DNA of 64,000 bases from Gelidibacter sediminis. GTDB lineage: Bacteria > Bacteroidota > Bacteroidia > Flavobacteriales > Flavobacteriaceae. Every line of letters begins with the position of its first letter. Position 1 is the stretch's first letter. The stretch lies in assembly GCF_004364975.1 (NCBI RefSeq), contig NZ_SOBW01000008.1:1052610-1116609 (forward strand), in the 5' to 3' direction. Of this stretch, positions 43,405-52,399 are shown one piece after another. Made by a program: the position numbers and the translations under genes. The notes below the pieces were generated by a model, which saw nothing but the letters and a program-made list of their open reading frames with translations, had not been told where the DNA came from and searched no databases.

Positions 43405-44862
43405 TTAGTATCCTGGATTTTGCGACCAACGGTTTCCTGCTAATTCGATTTCAATTCTAGGAATAGGGAACAATTTATTTTTATCGCTAAAATTATCAAT
43501 GGAGGCTGTCTCCCCTGTCCTCACCTGATCAAAGAAACGATGTCCTTCGCCAGCAAGTTCTAAGCGTCTTTCGGTATAAATGTCTAGTGTTAAATTGCTG
43601 CCCGAAGAATTAATAGGGCTCAATCCTGCTCTTTCTCTTACCAAATTAAGATAGGTTTTGGCCTTTGTATCATCAATACCGCCTTTGTTATAAGCCTCAG
43701 CTGCCATTAAGAGAACATCTGAAAATCTAATGGCGCGATAATTATTACTGTGGGTCAAATTCACATCACCGGCGTTGGACTCAGCATATGGAATGTATTT
43801 TTTATTAAAATATCCGGTATGTTCACTGCCAGTACTATACTTAACGTTTGGTCTTGTGGCAACAAACGCCTCAATGTCAAATATGGTTGCATCTCTCCTT
43901 TTATCTTCTGCCGAATAGGCATTGTACAATTCTGGAACTGGCACATTAAAACTAAATCCTGAAGTATAAGGTGCAAAGTTACCTGACGTAAATCGTGGGC
44001 CCATAAATCCGACCGCTATATTACCTTCTACACATTGAAAGCATCCAAAACCACCACCTTCAGCACCAAAATATTGGACTTCAAAAACGGATTCCTTATT
44101 ATTTTCATTAGAATTTAAAAACAACGTATCAAAATCTGTTAGTAACTCATATTGTCCTGAATTGATAACCTGATCTAATGTAGCCGCTGCATTTGAATAT
44201 TTTCCTTGATACAGGTAAATTTTGCCCAAAAGCGCTAACGCTGCACCTTTTGTAACACGACCATTCTGTGCTTGTTCCCATGGCAAACTCGTTATTGCAG
44301 TTGTTAAATCTTCCTCTAATTGGGCATACACTTCTGCCTTTGGAGTCCTGTCTATAGATTGGGTTTGTGCAATAGAAATTCTTCCATCTAAATACATTGG
44401 TACATCTCCAAAAAACTTCACCAATTCAAAGTAATAATAGGATCTTAAAAATAAATTTTCTGCCAATAATTGGTCTTTACCTTCAAAATCAATCTTCTCT
44501 TCAAACTCAATGATGTAGTTTGCGCGACTTATGCCAGCATACATCCATTGAAAAACACTTCTCAGTGCACCATTATCTGGCGTATGGGTCATATCATCTA
44601 TTTGTTGCCAATCTAGCACATCTGTTGGGTTTTCTCCTCCTGCATAGCTGTTGTCTGAGGCTATCTCTCCTAAGATGTTGTTGAGATAGGTGGTGGCTAA
44701 TAAATCATACACCCCAACTAGCGCATCTTCATAATCAGATTTAGAATTGAAATAATTTTCTGTATTTTCTTCCCCTTCTGGTAAAATTTCGAGATAATCA
44801 TCACATGTAAATGTCAACATGATGAGCATTAATGCTAGTATATTTTTAATATTTGCTTTCAT
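43405..44862 (-). CDS. SusD/RagB family outer-membrane lipoprotein
   Basis: I begin at the ATG that gives MKANIKNILALMLIMLTFTC; the longer frame reaches into the end of the susC gene. Lipidation is at Cys20. The 485-residue protein has the SusD features: YLEILPEGEENTENYF, helical repeats in the first half and a C-terminal FPIPRIEIE with a final WSQNPGY. It caps the SusC barrel and binds glycan oligosaccharides at the surface. It starts 10 bases after the susC stop and is followed 13 bases later by the glycan-binding lipoprotein. Confidence 0.94.
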   Translation of the reverse strand: MKANIKNILALMLIMLTFTCDDYLEILPEGEENTENYFNSKSDYEDALVGVYDLLATTYLNNILGEIASDNSYAGGENPTDVLDWQQIDDMTHTPDNGALRSVFQWMYAGISRANYIIEFEEKIDFEGKDQLLAENLFLRSYYYFELVKFFGDVPMYLDGRISIAQTQSIDRTPKAEVYAQLEEDLTTAITSLPWEQAQNGRVTKGAALALLGKIYLYQGKYSNAAATLDQVINSGQYELLTDFDTLFLNSNENNKESVFEVQYFGAEGGGFGCFQCVEGNIAVGFMGPRFTSGNFAPYTSGFSFNVPVPELYNAYSAEDKRRDATIFDIEAFVATRPNVKYSTGSEHTGYFNKKYIPYAESNAGDVNLTHSNNYRAIRFSDVLLMAAEAYNKGGIDDTKAKTYLNLVRERAGLSPINSSGSNLTLDIYTERRLELAGEGHRFFDQVRTGETASIDNFSDKNKLFPIPRIEIELAGNRWSQNPGY

Positions 44863-44872
44863 ATTGATAGAA

Positions 44873-47800
44873 TTAAAATGAAACATTGATTCCTGTTGTA
44901 AATGTTCTTGTTTGTGGATATTGCCCTAAATCAACACCTGCTCCCAACGGATTTGAATTGGAAACATCTGGGTTATAACCTTCATATTTAGTAAAGGTGT
45001 AAAGGTTGTTTATGGCTACGTAAAGTCTAAATTTATCCATACCCATCTTCTCTAAAAATCGCGTTGGTACTGAATAGCCTAATTGAATATTCTGAATTCT
45101 TAAATAAGAACCATCTTCTACAAAAAATGAAGAAAACAATTGATTATCAGAAGCTGAACTTGAAGCTCTAGGTACGGTATTGGAAGTGCCTTCACCTGTC
45201 CATCTATTCAAATAGAAATCAGGTTTATTGCTATAGGTTAGAAAACGTTCGTAGCTACGTACCACGTCATTGCCTAACGATGCATATAAAGAGGTCGCAA
45301 AATCTAATTGTTTATAATTTAAATTGAAATTAAAACCCATTGTAGCGTCAGGAATCGGATTTCCAATGACGGTAAAGTCATCACTACTTCCAAATTCAAC
45401 TATTCCATCGCCATCAATATCTTTGTATCTTAAATCTCCCGGACTTGCATTGCTTTGTGTAGCATGGGCATCAACCTCCGCCTGATTTTGAAAAACACCG
45501 TCAGTCTGCAAGCCATAAAACACGCCAATTGGTAACCCTGTTTGAAAACGTGATGTCGCTTGGTTCAAGCCAAAAAGACCTCCAGGTATAAATCCTGCCG
45601 CATTGTTAACCTCCAAAGCCTTGTTTTTAACACTTGTTAAGGTGTACCCCATGCTCATTCTGAAATTGTCAGAAAACTCATGCGAGAAATTAAGGCTTAA
45701 ATCAATCCCTTTATTTTCTATCGTACCCGCATTTACAACTGGTGCAGAACTACCTCCAGCCGATGCACCCAGCAATGCCGATACTTCAGGAACTAACAAT
45801 AAATCTTCAGTGCGTTTATAGTAATAATCTAAGGAGAGATCTAATTTACTATTGAAAAAAGACACATCTACGCCAACATTTGTTTGATGATTAGTTTCCC
45901 ATTTTAAATCAGGGTTTGCCAGTGCACCAACGGCGTTACCAAAAGAAAGCATCTCATTAAAAGGGTAAGTAGCTTCGCCATTTGTACCTTGTAGAAGACC
46001 CAACCATCTAAAGTTTCCAATCTTATCATTTCCTGTAACCCCATAACTCCCTCTAAATTTAAGTCGGTTGATAAAATCAACATTGAAAAAATCTTCATTA
46101 GATACTAGCCAACCAGCTGATACGGATGGGAAATTCCCAATTCTATTATTTGGACCAAATTTGGTTGATGCATCTCTTCTAATTAAACCAGAGAACAAGT
46201 AGGTGCCTTTGTAATCATATTGTAAACGCGCAAATACCGAGTACCAACGGTTCTCATTTCGGCCATCAGTAGTACTTACCAAAGCTTGTGTAAGTTCGCC
46301 ATCTACAATTTGAATTATAGATTGTGTATTGCTTAAATAGGCATTGTCAAAACGATCAGGTCCGTTTACCAAGGGTCCAGCACCGAAGAATCCTTTATAT
46401 CGCTCACTTCTTATAGAAGTTCCTAATAGGGCGTTAATATTATGGTTTCCGAAGGACGTATTGTAATCGATAAAATTTTCCCAAGTATAGTCAAAGGAGT
46501 GTTGTTTGTTTTCAGACACCGTACTGAATAAATCTTTGAGGCCATCGTCATTTCTATCTGTATCAAAAACTGATGGATCTGCCGTATCCAGTGTGACGTT
46601 GTTAACCACCTTGCCGCGGCCATAGTATTGTAGAGGCGAATAAGATCGACCACCAAAATCTGAATAATTAAAATTAAGTCGCGTAGTCGCCTTTAAGTTA
46701 TCGAGTATACCATATTCTAGTTGTATTTTACCCGTAAATCGGTCTGCCCTTCCTTCATTAAAAGTGTTGTTGATTAAGGCTAACGGATTGATGATCTCAT
46801 TACCTTGTTCCGCGCCAATAAAGGTATATCCTCTAGAAACACTGTTAGCAGCCTCACCATTATAAACAGTGGTTAGCGGCGATGCATTAAGTGCATAATA
46901 CAGTGCTGAACCTCTTCCTCCCTCTGGAATGCCTTGACTTCTGATATTTGTATAGAGCAAGAACGTATTTAAATTGAATTTTTCAGAAAGTTGAATGCCT
47001 AAATTATTTTTAAAAGTCCAACGCTGATAATTAGATTTATCACTCGCAATAACACCATCTTGTCCAAAATAACTGGCGCTCACCCCATAGGTAATGGTTT
47101 CAGAACTTCCTGTGGCACTTAAACTGTGGCTAAACATTGGAGCGCGCTCAAACAATTGATCCTGCCAATCTGTATTTGTACTAAGGGTTTGTAAATTTGG
47201 AAATGGTAAATCATTTCCATCAGCAGCTTCAGACTCATTGATATAAATGGCATATTCCAAATTGTTCATCATGTCAATTTGGTTTTCAGCCTCTTGAACA
47301 GCATAATATGAATTATATGAAAATTTTGTTTTCCGTCCCTTTTTACCGGTTTTAGTGGTAATCAATATGACACCATTGGCGCCTTGCACACCGTATATGG
47401 CAGAACTTGCATCCTTAATGATATCCATGGTCTGTATATCATTCGGATCAATAATGCTCAAATCATTACCAATATTTACACCATCTACAATTACCAATGG
47501 CGAATTGTCTCCGTTTGTGGTAATACCCCTGATTCTGATGTTTAAAGCCGCTCCAGGCGATCCAGAATTTGCAGTAACCTGCACCCCCGCCGCATTACCT
47601 TTCAGCGCTTCTTCAATACGGGTTGGATTACTCTCTAAAATTTTCTCAGAATCTAAACTGGTAAATGCACCAGTAACCAATTCTTTACGTTGAGCCCCAT
47701 ATCCAATAACCACAACTTCGTTAAGGGTTTCAGCATCCTCTTGTAAATTGACAATAATAGATTGGGCATTCACCACTGTTACTTCTTGACTGAGATAGCC

Positions 47801-48025
47801 AACATACGAAAAGACCAAAACGGAATTAATCGGGACGTTATTAACAGTAAAAAGACCATCAAAATCTGTAGAGACGCCCTTATTAGTGTTTTTAATAATG
47901 ACATTTACTCCAGGCAGTGGTTGGCCACTTGCAAGATCTTTAACCGTACCATTTACATCAATGGTTTGACTCATTGTTATGGTTGTGGTTAAGACCAAAA
48001 GAAAGGAAAGGAATTTTGCTATCAT
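44873..48025 (-). CDS. SusC/RagA family TonB-dependent outer-membrane transporter
   Basis: A 1,050-residue transporter with a signal peptide (about 1-19), a CarboxypepD_reg-like domain (22-105; DVNGTVKDLASGQPLPGVNVII), the SusC-type plug (VVIGYGAQRKELVTGAF, IRGITTNGDNSPLVIVDGV) and a 22-strand barrel. It imports laminarin oligosaccharides together with SusD if the enzyme genes define the substrate. It heads the enzyme unit. Upstream lies a spacer with promoter-like boxes and four related CYACAAC sites. Confidence 0.95.
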   Translation of the reverse strand: MIAKFLSFLLVLTTTITMSQTIDVNGTVKDLASGQPLPGVNVIIKNTNKGVSTDFDGLFTVNNVPINSVLVFSYVGYLSQEVTVVNAQSIIVNLQEDAETLNEVVVIGYGAQRKELVTGAFTSLDSEKILESNPTRIEEALKGNAAGVQVTANSGSPGAALNIRIRGITTNGDNSPLVIVDGVNIGNDLSIIDPNDIQTMDIIKDASSAIYGVQGANGVILITTKTGKKGRKTKFSYNSYYAVQEAENQIDMMNNLEYAIYINESEAADGNDLPFPNLQTLSTNTDWQDQLFERAPMFSHSLSATGSSETITYGVSASYFGQDGVIASDKSNYQRWTFKNNLGIQLSEKFNLNTFLLYTNIRSQGIPEGGRGSALYYALNASPLTTVYNGEAANSVSRGYTFIGAEQGNEIINPLALINNTFNEGRADRFTGKIQLEYGILDNLKATTRLNFNYSDFGGRSYSPLQYYGRGKVVNNVTLDTADPSVFDTDRNDDGLKDLFSTVSENKQHSFDYTWENFIDYNTSFGNHNINALLGTSIRSERYKGFFGAGPLVNGPDRFDNAYLSNTQSIIQIVDGELTQALVSTTDGRNENRWYSVFARLQYDYKGTYLFSGLIRRDASTKFGPNNRIGNFPSVSAGWLVSNEDFFNVDFINRLKFRGSYGVTGNDKIGNFRWLGLLQGTNGEATYPFNEMLSFGNAVGALANPDLKWETNHQTNVGVDVSFFNSKLDLSLDYYYKRTEDLLLVPEVSALLGASAGGSSAPVVNAGTIENKGIDLSLNFSHEFSDNFRMSMGYTLTSVKNKALEVNNAAGFIPGGLFGLNQATSRFQTGLPIGVFYGLQTDGVFQNQAEVDAHATQSNASPGDLRYKDIDGDGIVEFGSSDDFTVIGNPIPDATMGFNFNLNYKQLDFATSLYASLGNDVVRSYERFLTYSNKPDFYLNRWTGEGTSNTVPRASSSASDNQLFSSFFVEDGSYLRIQNIQLGYSVPTRFLEKMGMDKFRLYVAINNLYTFTKYEGYNPDVSNSNPLGAGVDLGQYPQTRTFTTGINVSF

Positions 48026-48044
48026 AGTGTAAAACTTTATTTGA

Positions 48045-48076
48045 TAAACTTACACCTATACATTAATAAAAGACAA
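48045..48076 (-). promoter_or_regulatory. Putative susC promoter
   Basis: On the minus strand TTG (48076-48074), 21 bases, then TAAGTTTA (48052-48045) resemble the Bacteroidota -33/-7 pair TTG-N19-21-TAnnTTTG. The last base of the -7 box is A where G is expected. The start codon is about 20 bases further on, which leaves a short leader. The spacing is right, the boxes imperfect. Confidence 0.3.
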
Positions 48077-48083
48077 TAAAGCA

Positions 48084-48259
48084 CCACAACAATAAATATA
48101 CATCGTGAAATAATGTAAATATTTTTATGAATTATGCAATATTTCCCACAGTATACCGATTAATGTAGATTATCAATAAAGTTGAACTACAACGAAGTAG
48201 TAGCTCGTAAAAAGTAAAATGTTGTGGTAATGTTTGGGCAAAATGCACGTTTGTTGTAG
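48084..48259. promoter_or_regulatory. Four CYACAAC sites upstream of susC
   Basis: CCACAAC lies at 48084-48090 and CTACAAC at 48187-48193. Their inverse complements GTTGTGG and GTTGTAG lie at 48221-48227 and 48253-48259. ACCACAACA (48083-48091) and TGTTGTGGT (48220-48228) are an exact 9-bp inverted pair 128 bases apart. An operator set for the regulator encoded next door is the simple reading, but no binding data exist here. A further ACTAC-N6-GTAGT dyad overlaps the second site. Confidence 0.4.
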
Positions 48260-48261
48260 CC

Positions 48262-51069
48262 CTACAATTCTAGGATGTAATTTGTTAAGCTGGCCTCATG
48301 AGGTAAATTCATCTTTTTACGTAACCTGTAACGTTTTACTTCTACGCTTCTATGCGAAATATTCAGCAAGGGTGCAATTTCCTTTGATGATAAATTAAGT
48401 CTCAGGTAAGCACAGAGCTTTAAATCATTGGGTGTTAAGTTAGGATGCTTTGTTTTAACTTTCTTTAAGAAATCTTTATCGGCGTTGTTGAAGGCTTCCT
48501 GAAAGAACTTCCAATCATCTGTAGTGTTGATGTTTTTATCAATTATTTTTATGACGGGCTTGACATTCTTTTGGTCAGCGGTATTTTTAAGCTCTTCCTT
48601 AATCTGATTTAGAAACTCATTCTTTTTAATGAGGCTCATTGTAGAGATGGCTAATTCTCGATTTTTATTATCAATATCCTGTTGTAATTTTTCGTTCTTA
48701 AGCTGCATCAAAAGTTGCTCACTTTCAAGCTCCTTTAATTCAAGATCTTTCTGATTTTTTATGATGAGCTTTTGTCGCTGCTTTTTATAATTCCGTTTAT
48801 AGAGGTAATGCACCGTAATACCAAATGCTATAACACATATCACATACAGCACTAGCATACTATTAGAGAGGTACCATGGTTTGCTAATTGTAAAATGATA
48901 CACACCTTCGTTTTCTGATCTATTATTGCCTATTCTAGCACGTAATAAAAAAGTGTAAGATCCATAAGGCAGGTTTTTAAACAACACAGAAGGCTCTGAT
49001 GACCAATCACTCCAACCATCATAGTAGCCAACCAATTTGTACTGATATTCGGCCTCTAAGTACTTATAATATTCTGCAACACTGTAATTAAATTGAATAT
49101 TATTGTCACCATTCTTAAACGAAGGGGATTCATTGATGTTGACATAGGAAATTTCGCCATTTAGCGCGTAATTGGTAATAGAGTTAATAGTTACCTTATA
49201 CGATTTTAAATCAATATTATTTAAATCAATAATGATATATCCCGATGACGTGCCAAATAGGTATTTGTCATCTACCATATGCGAAATGGTCTCATAACCT
49301 ACCATTTCCTTTCGCAAAGATTTGGTGATTGGTATTTTACTAATTATAGGTTTGTCACTAAATTTTCCAGGAGATACATAAACAATATTTTTATTTGAGA
49401 ACCCCCAAAGCTTATCATGTTGACCATCTGCGATCAGTTTGCCCGAAGAGAATTCACCCTTTGGAAAAATGCTGCTTAACAGCGTATCTTTAGTAAAGGT
49501 GTTCAAGGCTTTATCATACTTAAAAACACCCTCTTCATGCCCATAATAAATCTCGCCTTTATAAGTAGTGAGACTAGATCCGAATCCTTTATTAACTGAA
49601 CTGTCCACACTTACAGTTTGCACCGCTGACCACTCAGGATTGGCAGTTATTTCCAATACGCCTTTATATTCATGGCTCACTAAAACTTTTGACGAATCTA
49701 CAACTGCAAAATACCGGGAGGATATATCAAACCCTTCCAACTTATTTTTGTAGGACCATTGTCCATACTGCCTTTGCAAAAAATGTAAGCCGCTATAATT
49801 ACCCTGAATTAAGAGATCTTTGTGCTCCATAAAAGGCTGAATGTCCCACGTGCCTGCAATTGGTGCAATCATTTTAACCTGATCAGCTTCAACTATAAAA
49901 GTTCCTAAGTTGTGACCACAAAAAATGGTATCGTCAATATTTTTTAAGGTCCAGACTTGACCTTTTGTACCTTCTATAAACTTAAAACGGGTATTGACAT
50001 CCATAGGTTTATAAAAAAGACCTTGATTGGTACCTAAGTATAATATATTATCATGCATTATAGATGTATAAACAGTGCCCAAGTCGCCTTTTTTATCGTT
50101 ATAAATATGTAATGCTGATTTGATATTTATACAATTGATACCATTATCGAGCCCCAGCCATATATTGCTATTATTATCTTCAAAAAGTGATAATACCGTA
50201 TTATTTGACAATCCATCGGTTTGATCAATCTTATAAACAAAGCTTCCAGAACGGTTCAGATAAACCATTCCATTGGAGATGGTGCCCAAAATAAAATCGC
50301 CATTATTAAGTTGGACACTACTATAGACACTTAGATTATCAATAAATTCCTTAGAAGGTGTCTTCCATTCTGAAAGCGCATCATCATTCCATATAAAAAA
50401 CCCTTTTTCTTGAGATTGTATGAGAAGTTCGCCCTGATGTTTATATATATTAACAATGACGTTAGTTTGAAGTTTGGGGTGATGGCTGATTAAACGCGAT
50501 TGTCCATTTTCTATAGTATACAGCCCTTCTCCATAGCTCTGATAAAATATAGATTGTTCAACTTTGAAAATTTTGGTAATGGTGCTTTCTGTGTTTATAA
50601 TCTTATAGTCACGTTTATCAAGGTTATAGATGTATATTCTATTTAAGGATTGGAACAAGATATACCGGTCCATCGCTACGATATTCCAAAATTGCTCATC
50701 ATCAATTAACGGGATCTTCAAATCATCAGAGATGGAGGTGTAAACGAGTCTACCTAGAGCGTTTCTTTTCCAAAAACCAAAATTCATATAACAACCTGTG
50801 TAAATATGATCATCCACGACCTTTACAGATCTAATCACAGACTTATTAGGTGCAGGGTATAATTGCCATTGGGCACCATTAAATTCTAGCAGCCCCTTAT
50901 TATTGGCAACATAGATGTAATCCTCTTCAGATTGAGAAATGCTCCAATTTTGATTATCACCGCCGTATTGGAGCGGCTGATAAATGGTTATGGGTGGTAA
51001 CTCTTGTGCTCTCAAAGCGTTTGAAAGCAATAGAAGTATACTTAAATATATGACAGATTTAAATTTCAA
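48262..51069 (-). CDS. Membrane regulator with beta-propeller, Y_Y_Y and LuxR-type HTH domains
   Basis: A 935-residue transcription regulator. The signal peptide (1-22) leads to a periplasmic sensor made of Reg_prop-type propeller repeats (GLSNNTVLSLFEDNNSNIWLG) and a Y_Y_Y domain (YEYQKLVGYYDGWSDW-like stretch near 690, PYGSYTFLLRAR). A membrane helix near 745-765 is followed by a coiled coil and a C-terminal LuxR/GerE-like HTH (NLSSKEIAPLLNISHRSVEVKRYRLRKKM). No histidine-kinase domain is present, so it differs from hybrid two-component systems and resembles SusR-like regulators. It probably switches the susC unit on when it binds a laminarin fragment. Confidence 0.9.
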   Translation of the reverse strand: MKFKSVIYLSILLLLSNALRAQELPPITIYQPLQYGGDNQNWSISQSEEDYIYVANNKGLLEFNGAQWQLYPAPNKSVIRSVKVVDDHIYTGCYMNFGFWKRNALGRLVYTSISDDLKIPLIDDEQFWNIVAMDRYILFQSLNRIYIYNLDKRDYKIINTESTITKIFKVEQSIFYQSYGEGLYTIENGQSRLISHHPKLQTNVIVNIYKHQGELLIQSQEKGFFIWNDDALSEWKTPSKEFIDNLSVYSSVQLNNGDFILGTISNGMVYLNRSGSFVYKIDQTDGLSNNTVLSLFEDNNSNIWLGLDNGINCINIKSALHIYNDKKGDLGTVYTSIMHDNILYLGTNQGLFYKPMDVNTRFKFIEGTKGQVWTLKNIDDTIFCGHNLGTFIVEADQVKMIAPIAGTWDIQPFMEHKDLLIQGNYSGLHFLQRQYGQWSYKNKLEGFDISSRYFAVVDSSKVLVSHEYKGVLEITANPEWSAVQTVSVDSSVNKGFGSSLTTYKGEIYYGHEEGVFKYDKALNTFTKDTLLSSIFPKGEFSSGKLIADGQHDKLWGFSNKNIVYVSPGKFSDKPIISKIPITKSLRKEMVGYETISHMVDDKYLFGTSSGYIIIDLNNIDLKSYKVTINSITNYALNGEISYVNINESPSFKNGDNNIQFNYSVAEYYKYLEAEYQYKLVGYYDGWSDWSSEPSVLFKNLPYGSYTFLLRARIGNNRSENEGVYHFTISKPWYLSNSMLVLYVICVIAFGITVHYLYKRNYKKQRQKLIIKNQKDLELKELESEQLLMQLKNEKLQQDIDNKNRELAISTMSLIKKNEFLNQIKEELKNTADQKNVKPVIKIIDKNINTTDDWKFFQEAFNNADKDFLKKVKTKHPNLTPNDLKLCAYLRLNLSSKEIAPLLNISHRSVEVKRYRLRKKMNLPHEASLTNYILEL

Positions 51070-51118
51070 ATTATTGTGATTCCTTTACAATAATACGAAT
51101 AATAGCGGTGTATTCTAC

Positions 51119-51134
51119 TACCTACAATTAGGTA
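51119..51134. promoter_or_regulatory. Palindrome upstream of the regulator gene
   Basis: TACCTA and TAGGTA are exact inverse complements around CAAT, 50 bases upstream of the regulator start. A second palindrome, ACACGTGT (51162-51169), lies 28 bases further up. Either could be an operator, for example for autoregulation or for the LacI-type protein. The rest of this spacer shows nothing else I can support. Confidence 0.35.
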
Positions 51135-51263
51135 AAGATTATATAATGCAACTGTGCAATTACACGTGTGGAGAGTTAATGATGTTACAAAAACCCATCA
51201 ACCATATAACACCAAACCCTGATTTAGAAAACATTAACCTAAACAATGTTAAGCGGATATCAT

Positions 51264-52148
51264 TTATAATTTATTAATGATTTGAACGGTTTGAATAATT
51301 TCCTTATTAAAGATAGTTCTATTAAAAAAACTAAAAACATTCTCTAATTGACTGAATGGAATGGACGACAATTCGTGTTTTCCTCCGATGACCTTGTAAA
51401 AATAATAAGGCATTTGCAATTCCAACAATCTATCTACGATGGTTGCAGAGCCATCTAGCATAATATAGCCTTTCTTTTCAGGTTTGCACATTTGATGTGG
51501 AGCACTTGCAAAAGGAACAATAGCATCTGCAGTTCCATGAAAAAATACCGACGGCAAAGCGTTTTCCTTAGTAACATAGTCTGCATTGACCATCGCGCCT
51601 GCCAACGAAAATACACCAGCAAATTTGACATCATTATACTTTTTTAAATCGTCTACAAAATACTCGCGCATGTAAACAGCATTCAACATGCCTTCAGCCC
51701 CTGCACTACTCCCTCCTGCAATTATTTTGCTGACATCAGCGCCTAATAATTTCTTGTTATCAATGATAAATTTTGCGGCATCTAAAAAATCGATGGTTGC
51801 ACTTTTAAAAGTGGATAATTTATCAGCTTTAGGGCAATCACAGCCAAAGCCTGTTGCTTGGCCTTTACGGGTTAATCGGTATGAAATAAAAACGGCCAAA
51901 TATCCTTTTTCGGCAGCCATTTCACCCAACTTTACTTCACTCGGATAATTTCTGGCGCCCCCAACAAATCCACCGCCATGCATCCATATCATTACAGGAA
52001 CAGAATCATTATTTTTAATTTTTTTGGGCGTGTAAACATCCATTTTAAGTGTATCTAAACCCTTAATAGCATACGTATAGGTGGTCACCTTAGTTTGCGC
52101 AATTGCAACGCTAGTACATAGTATAAAGGCGTAAACAAGGTTTTTCAT
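51264..52148 (-). CDS. Secreted alpha/beta-hydrolase, carboxylesterase-like
   Basis: A 294-residue exported hydrolase with a signal peptide, MKNLVYAFILCTSVAIAQ. The oxyanion-hole HGGG is at 57-60, the nucleophile is Ser148 in GGSSAGAEG, the acid Asp lies in HGTADAIVPF and the His in VIGGKHELSS. The family includes feruloyl and acetyl esterases; the substrate is not clear. It lies beyond the laminarin regulator, on the same strand but separated by 194 bases. It could remove ester groups from glycan or be unrelated to it. Confidence 0.85.
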   Translation of the reverse strand: MKNLVYAFILCTSVAIAQTKVTTYTYAIKGLDTLKMDVYTPKKIKNNDSVPVMIWMHGGGFVGGARNYPSEVKLGEMAAEKGYLAVFISYRLTRKGQATGFGCDCPKADKLSTFKSATIDFLDAAKFIIDNKKLLGADVSKIIAGGSSAGAEGMLNAVYMREYFVDDLKKYNDVKFAGVFSLAGAMVNADYVTKENALPSVFFHGTADAIVPFASAPHQMCKPEKKGYIMLDGSATIVDRLLELQMPYYFYKVIGGKHELSSIPFSQLENVFSFFNRTIFNKEIIQTVQIINKL

Positions 52149-52312
52149 ATCAATTTGAGTTCTATGAACGAATGATGCAAAGTCATAATTAAACCATTGG
52201 CAGCACTCCTTAGCATTTTTTAATCCACGGTAAAAATATTAATAATAGTTTAATAGGTGTTATAATAAATAAGTATAATTCAACACCATGTTTTTTGAAT
52301 ATCCGTTTAATC

Positions 52313-52350
52313 AAACATGCCCTTTATAGTTAGGCTATAAGGGCATGTTT
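52313..52350 (-). terminator. Hairpin terminator after the PorP/SprF gene
   Basis: AAACATGCCCTTTATAG pairs with CTATAAGGGCATGTTT across a 5-base loop with one bulged base. The minus-strand trailing sequence TTTGATTAAA is only weakly T-rich. It lies about 50 bases after the stop of the PorP/SprF gene. The remaining spacer to the esterase gene is AT-rich, with no reading frame I support. Confidence 0.65.
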
Positions 52351-52399
52351 ACCATTAGGAAAGGCATTGTTTAAAAAATTTACAACAATTTGAAACCTG

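Noticed and set aside
44863-44886. Longer start for SusD
   Set aside because: It would overlap the susC end and would put eight residues before the lipoprotein signal.
51264-52148. PHB depolymerase or part of the laminarin set
   Set aside because: The triad fits a general esterase; laminarin needs no esterase and the gene is separated by a spacer, so a specific role is not supported.
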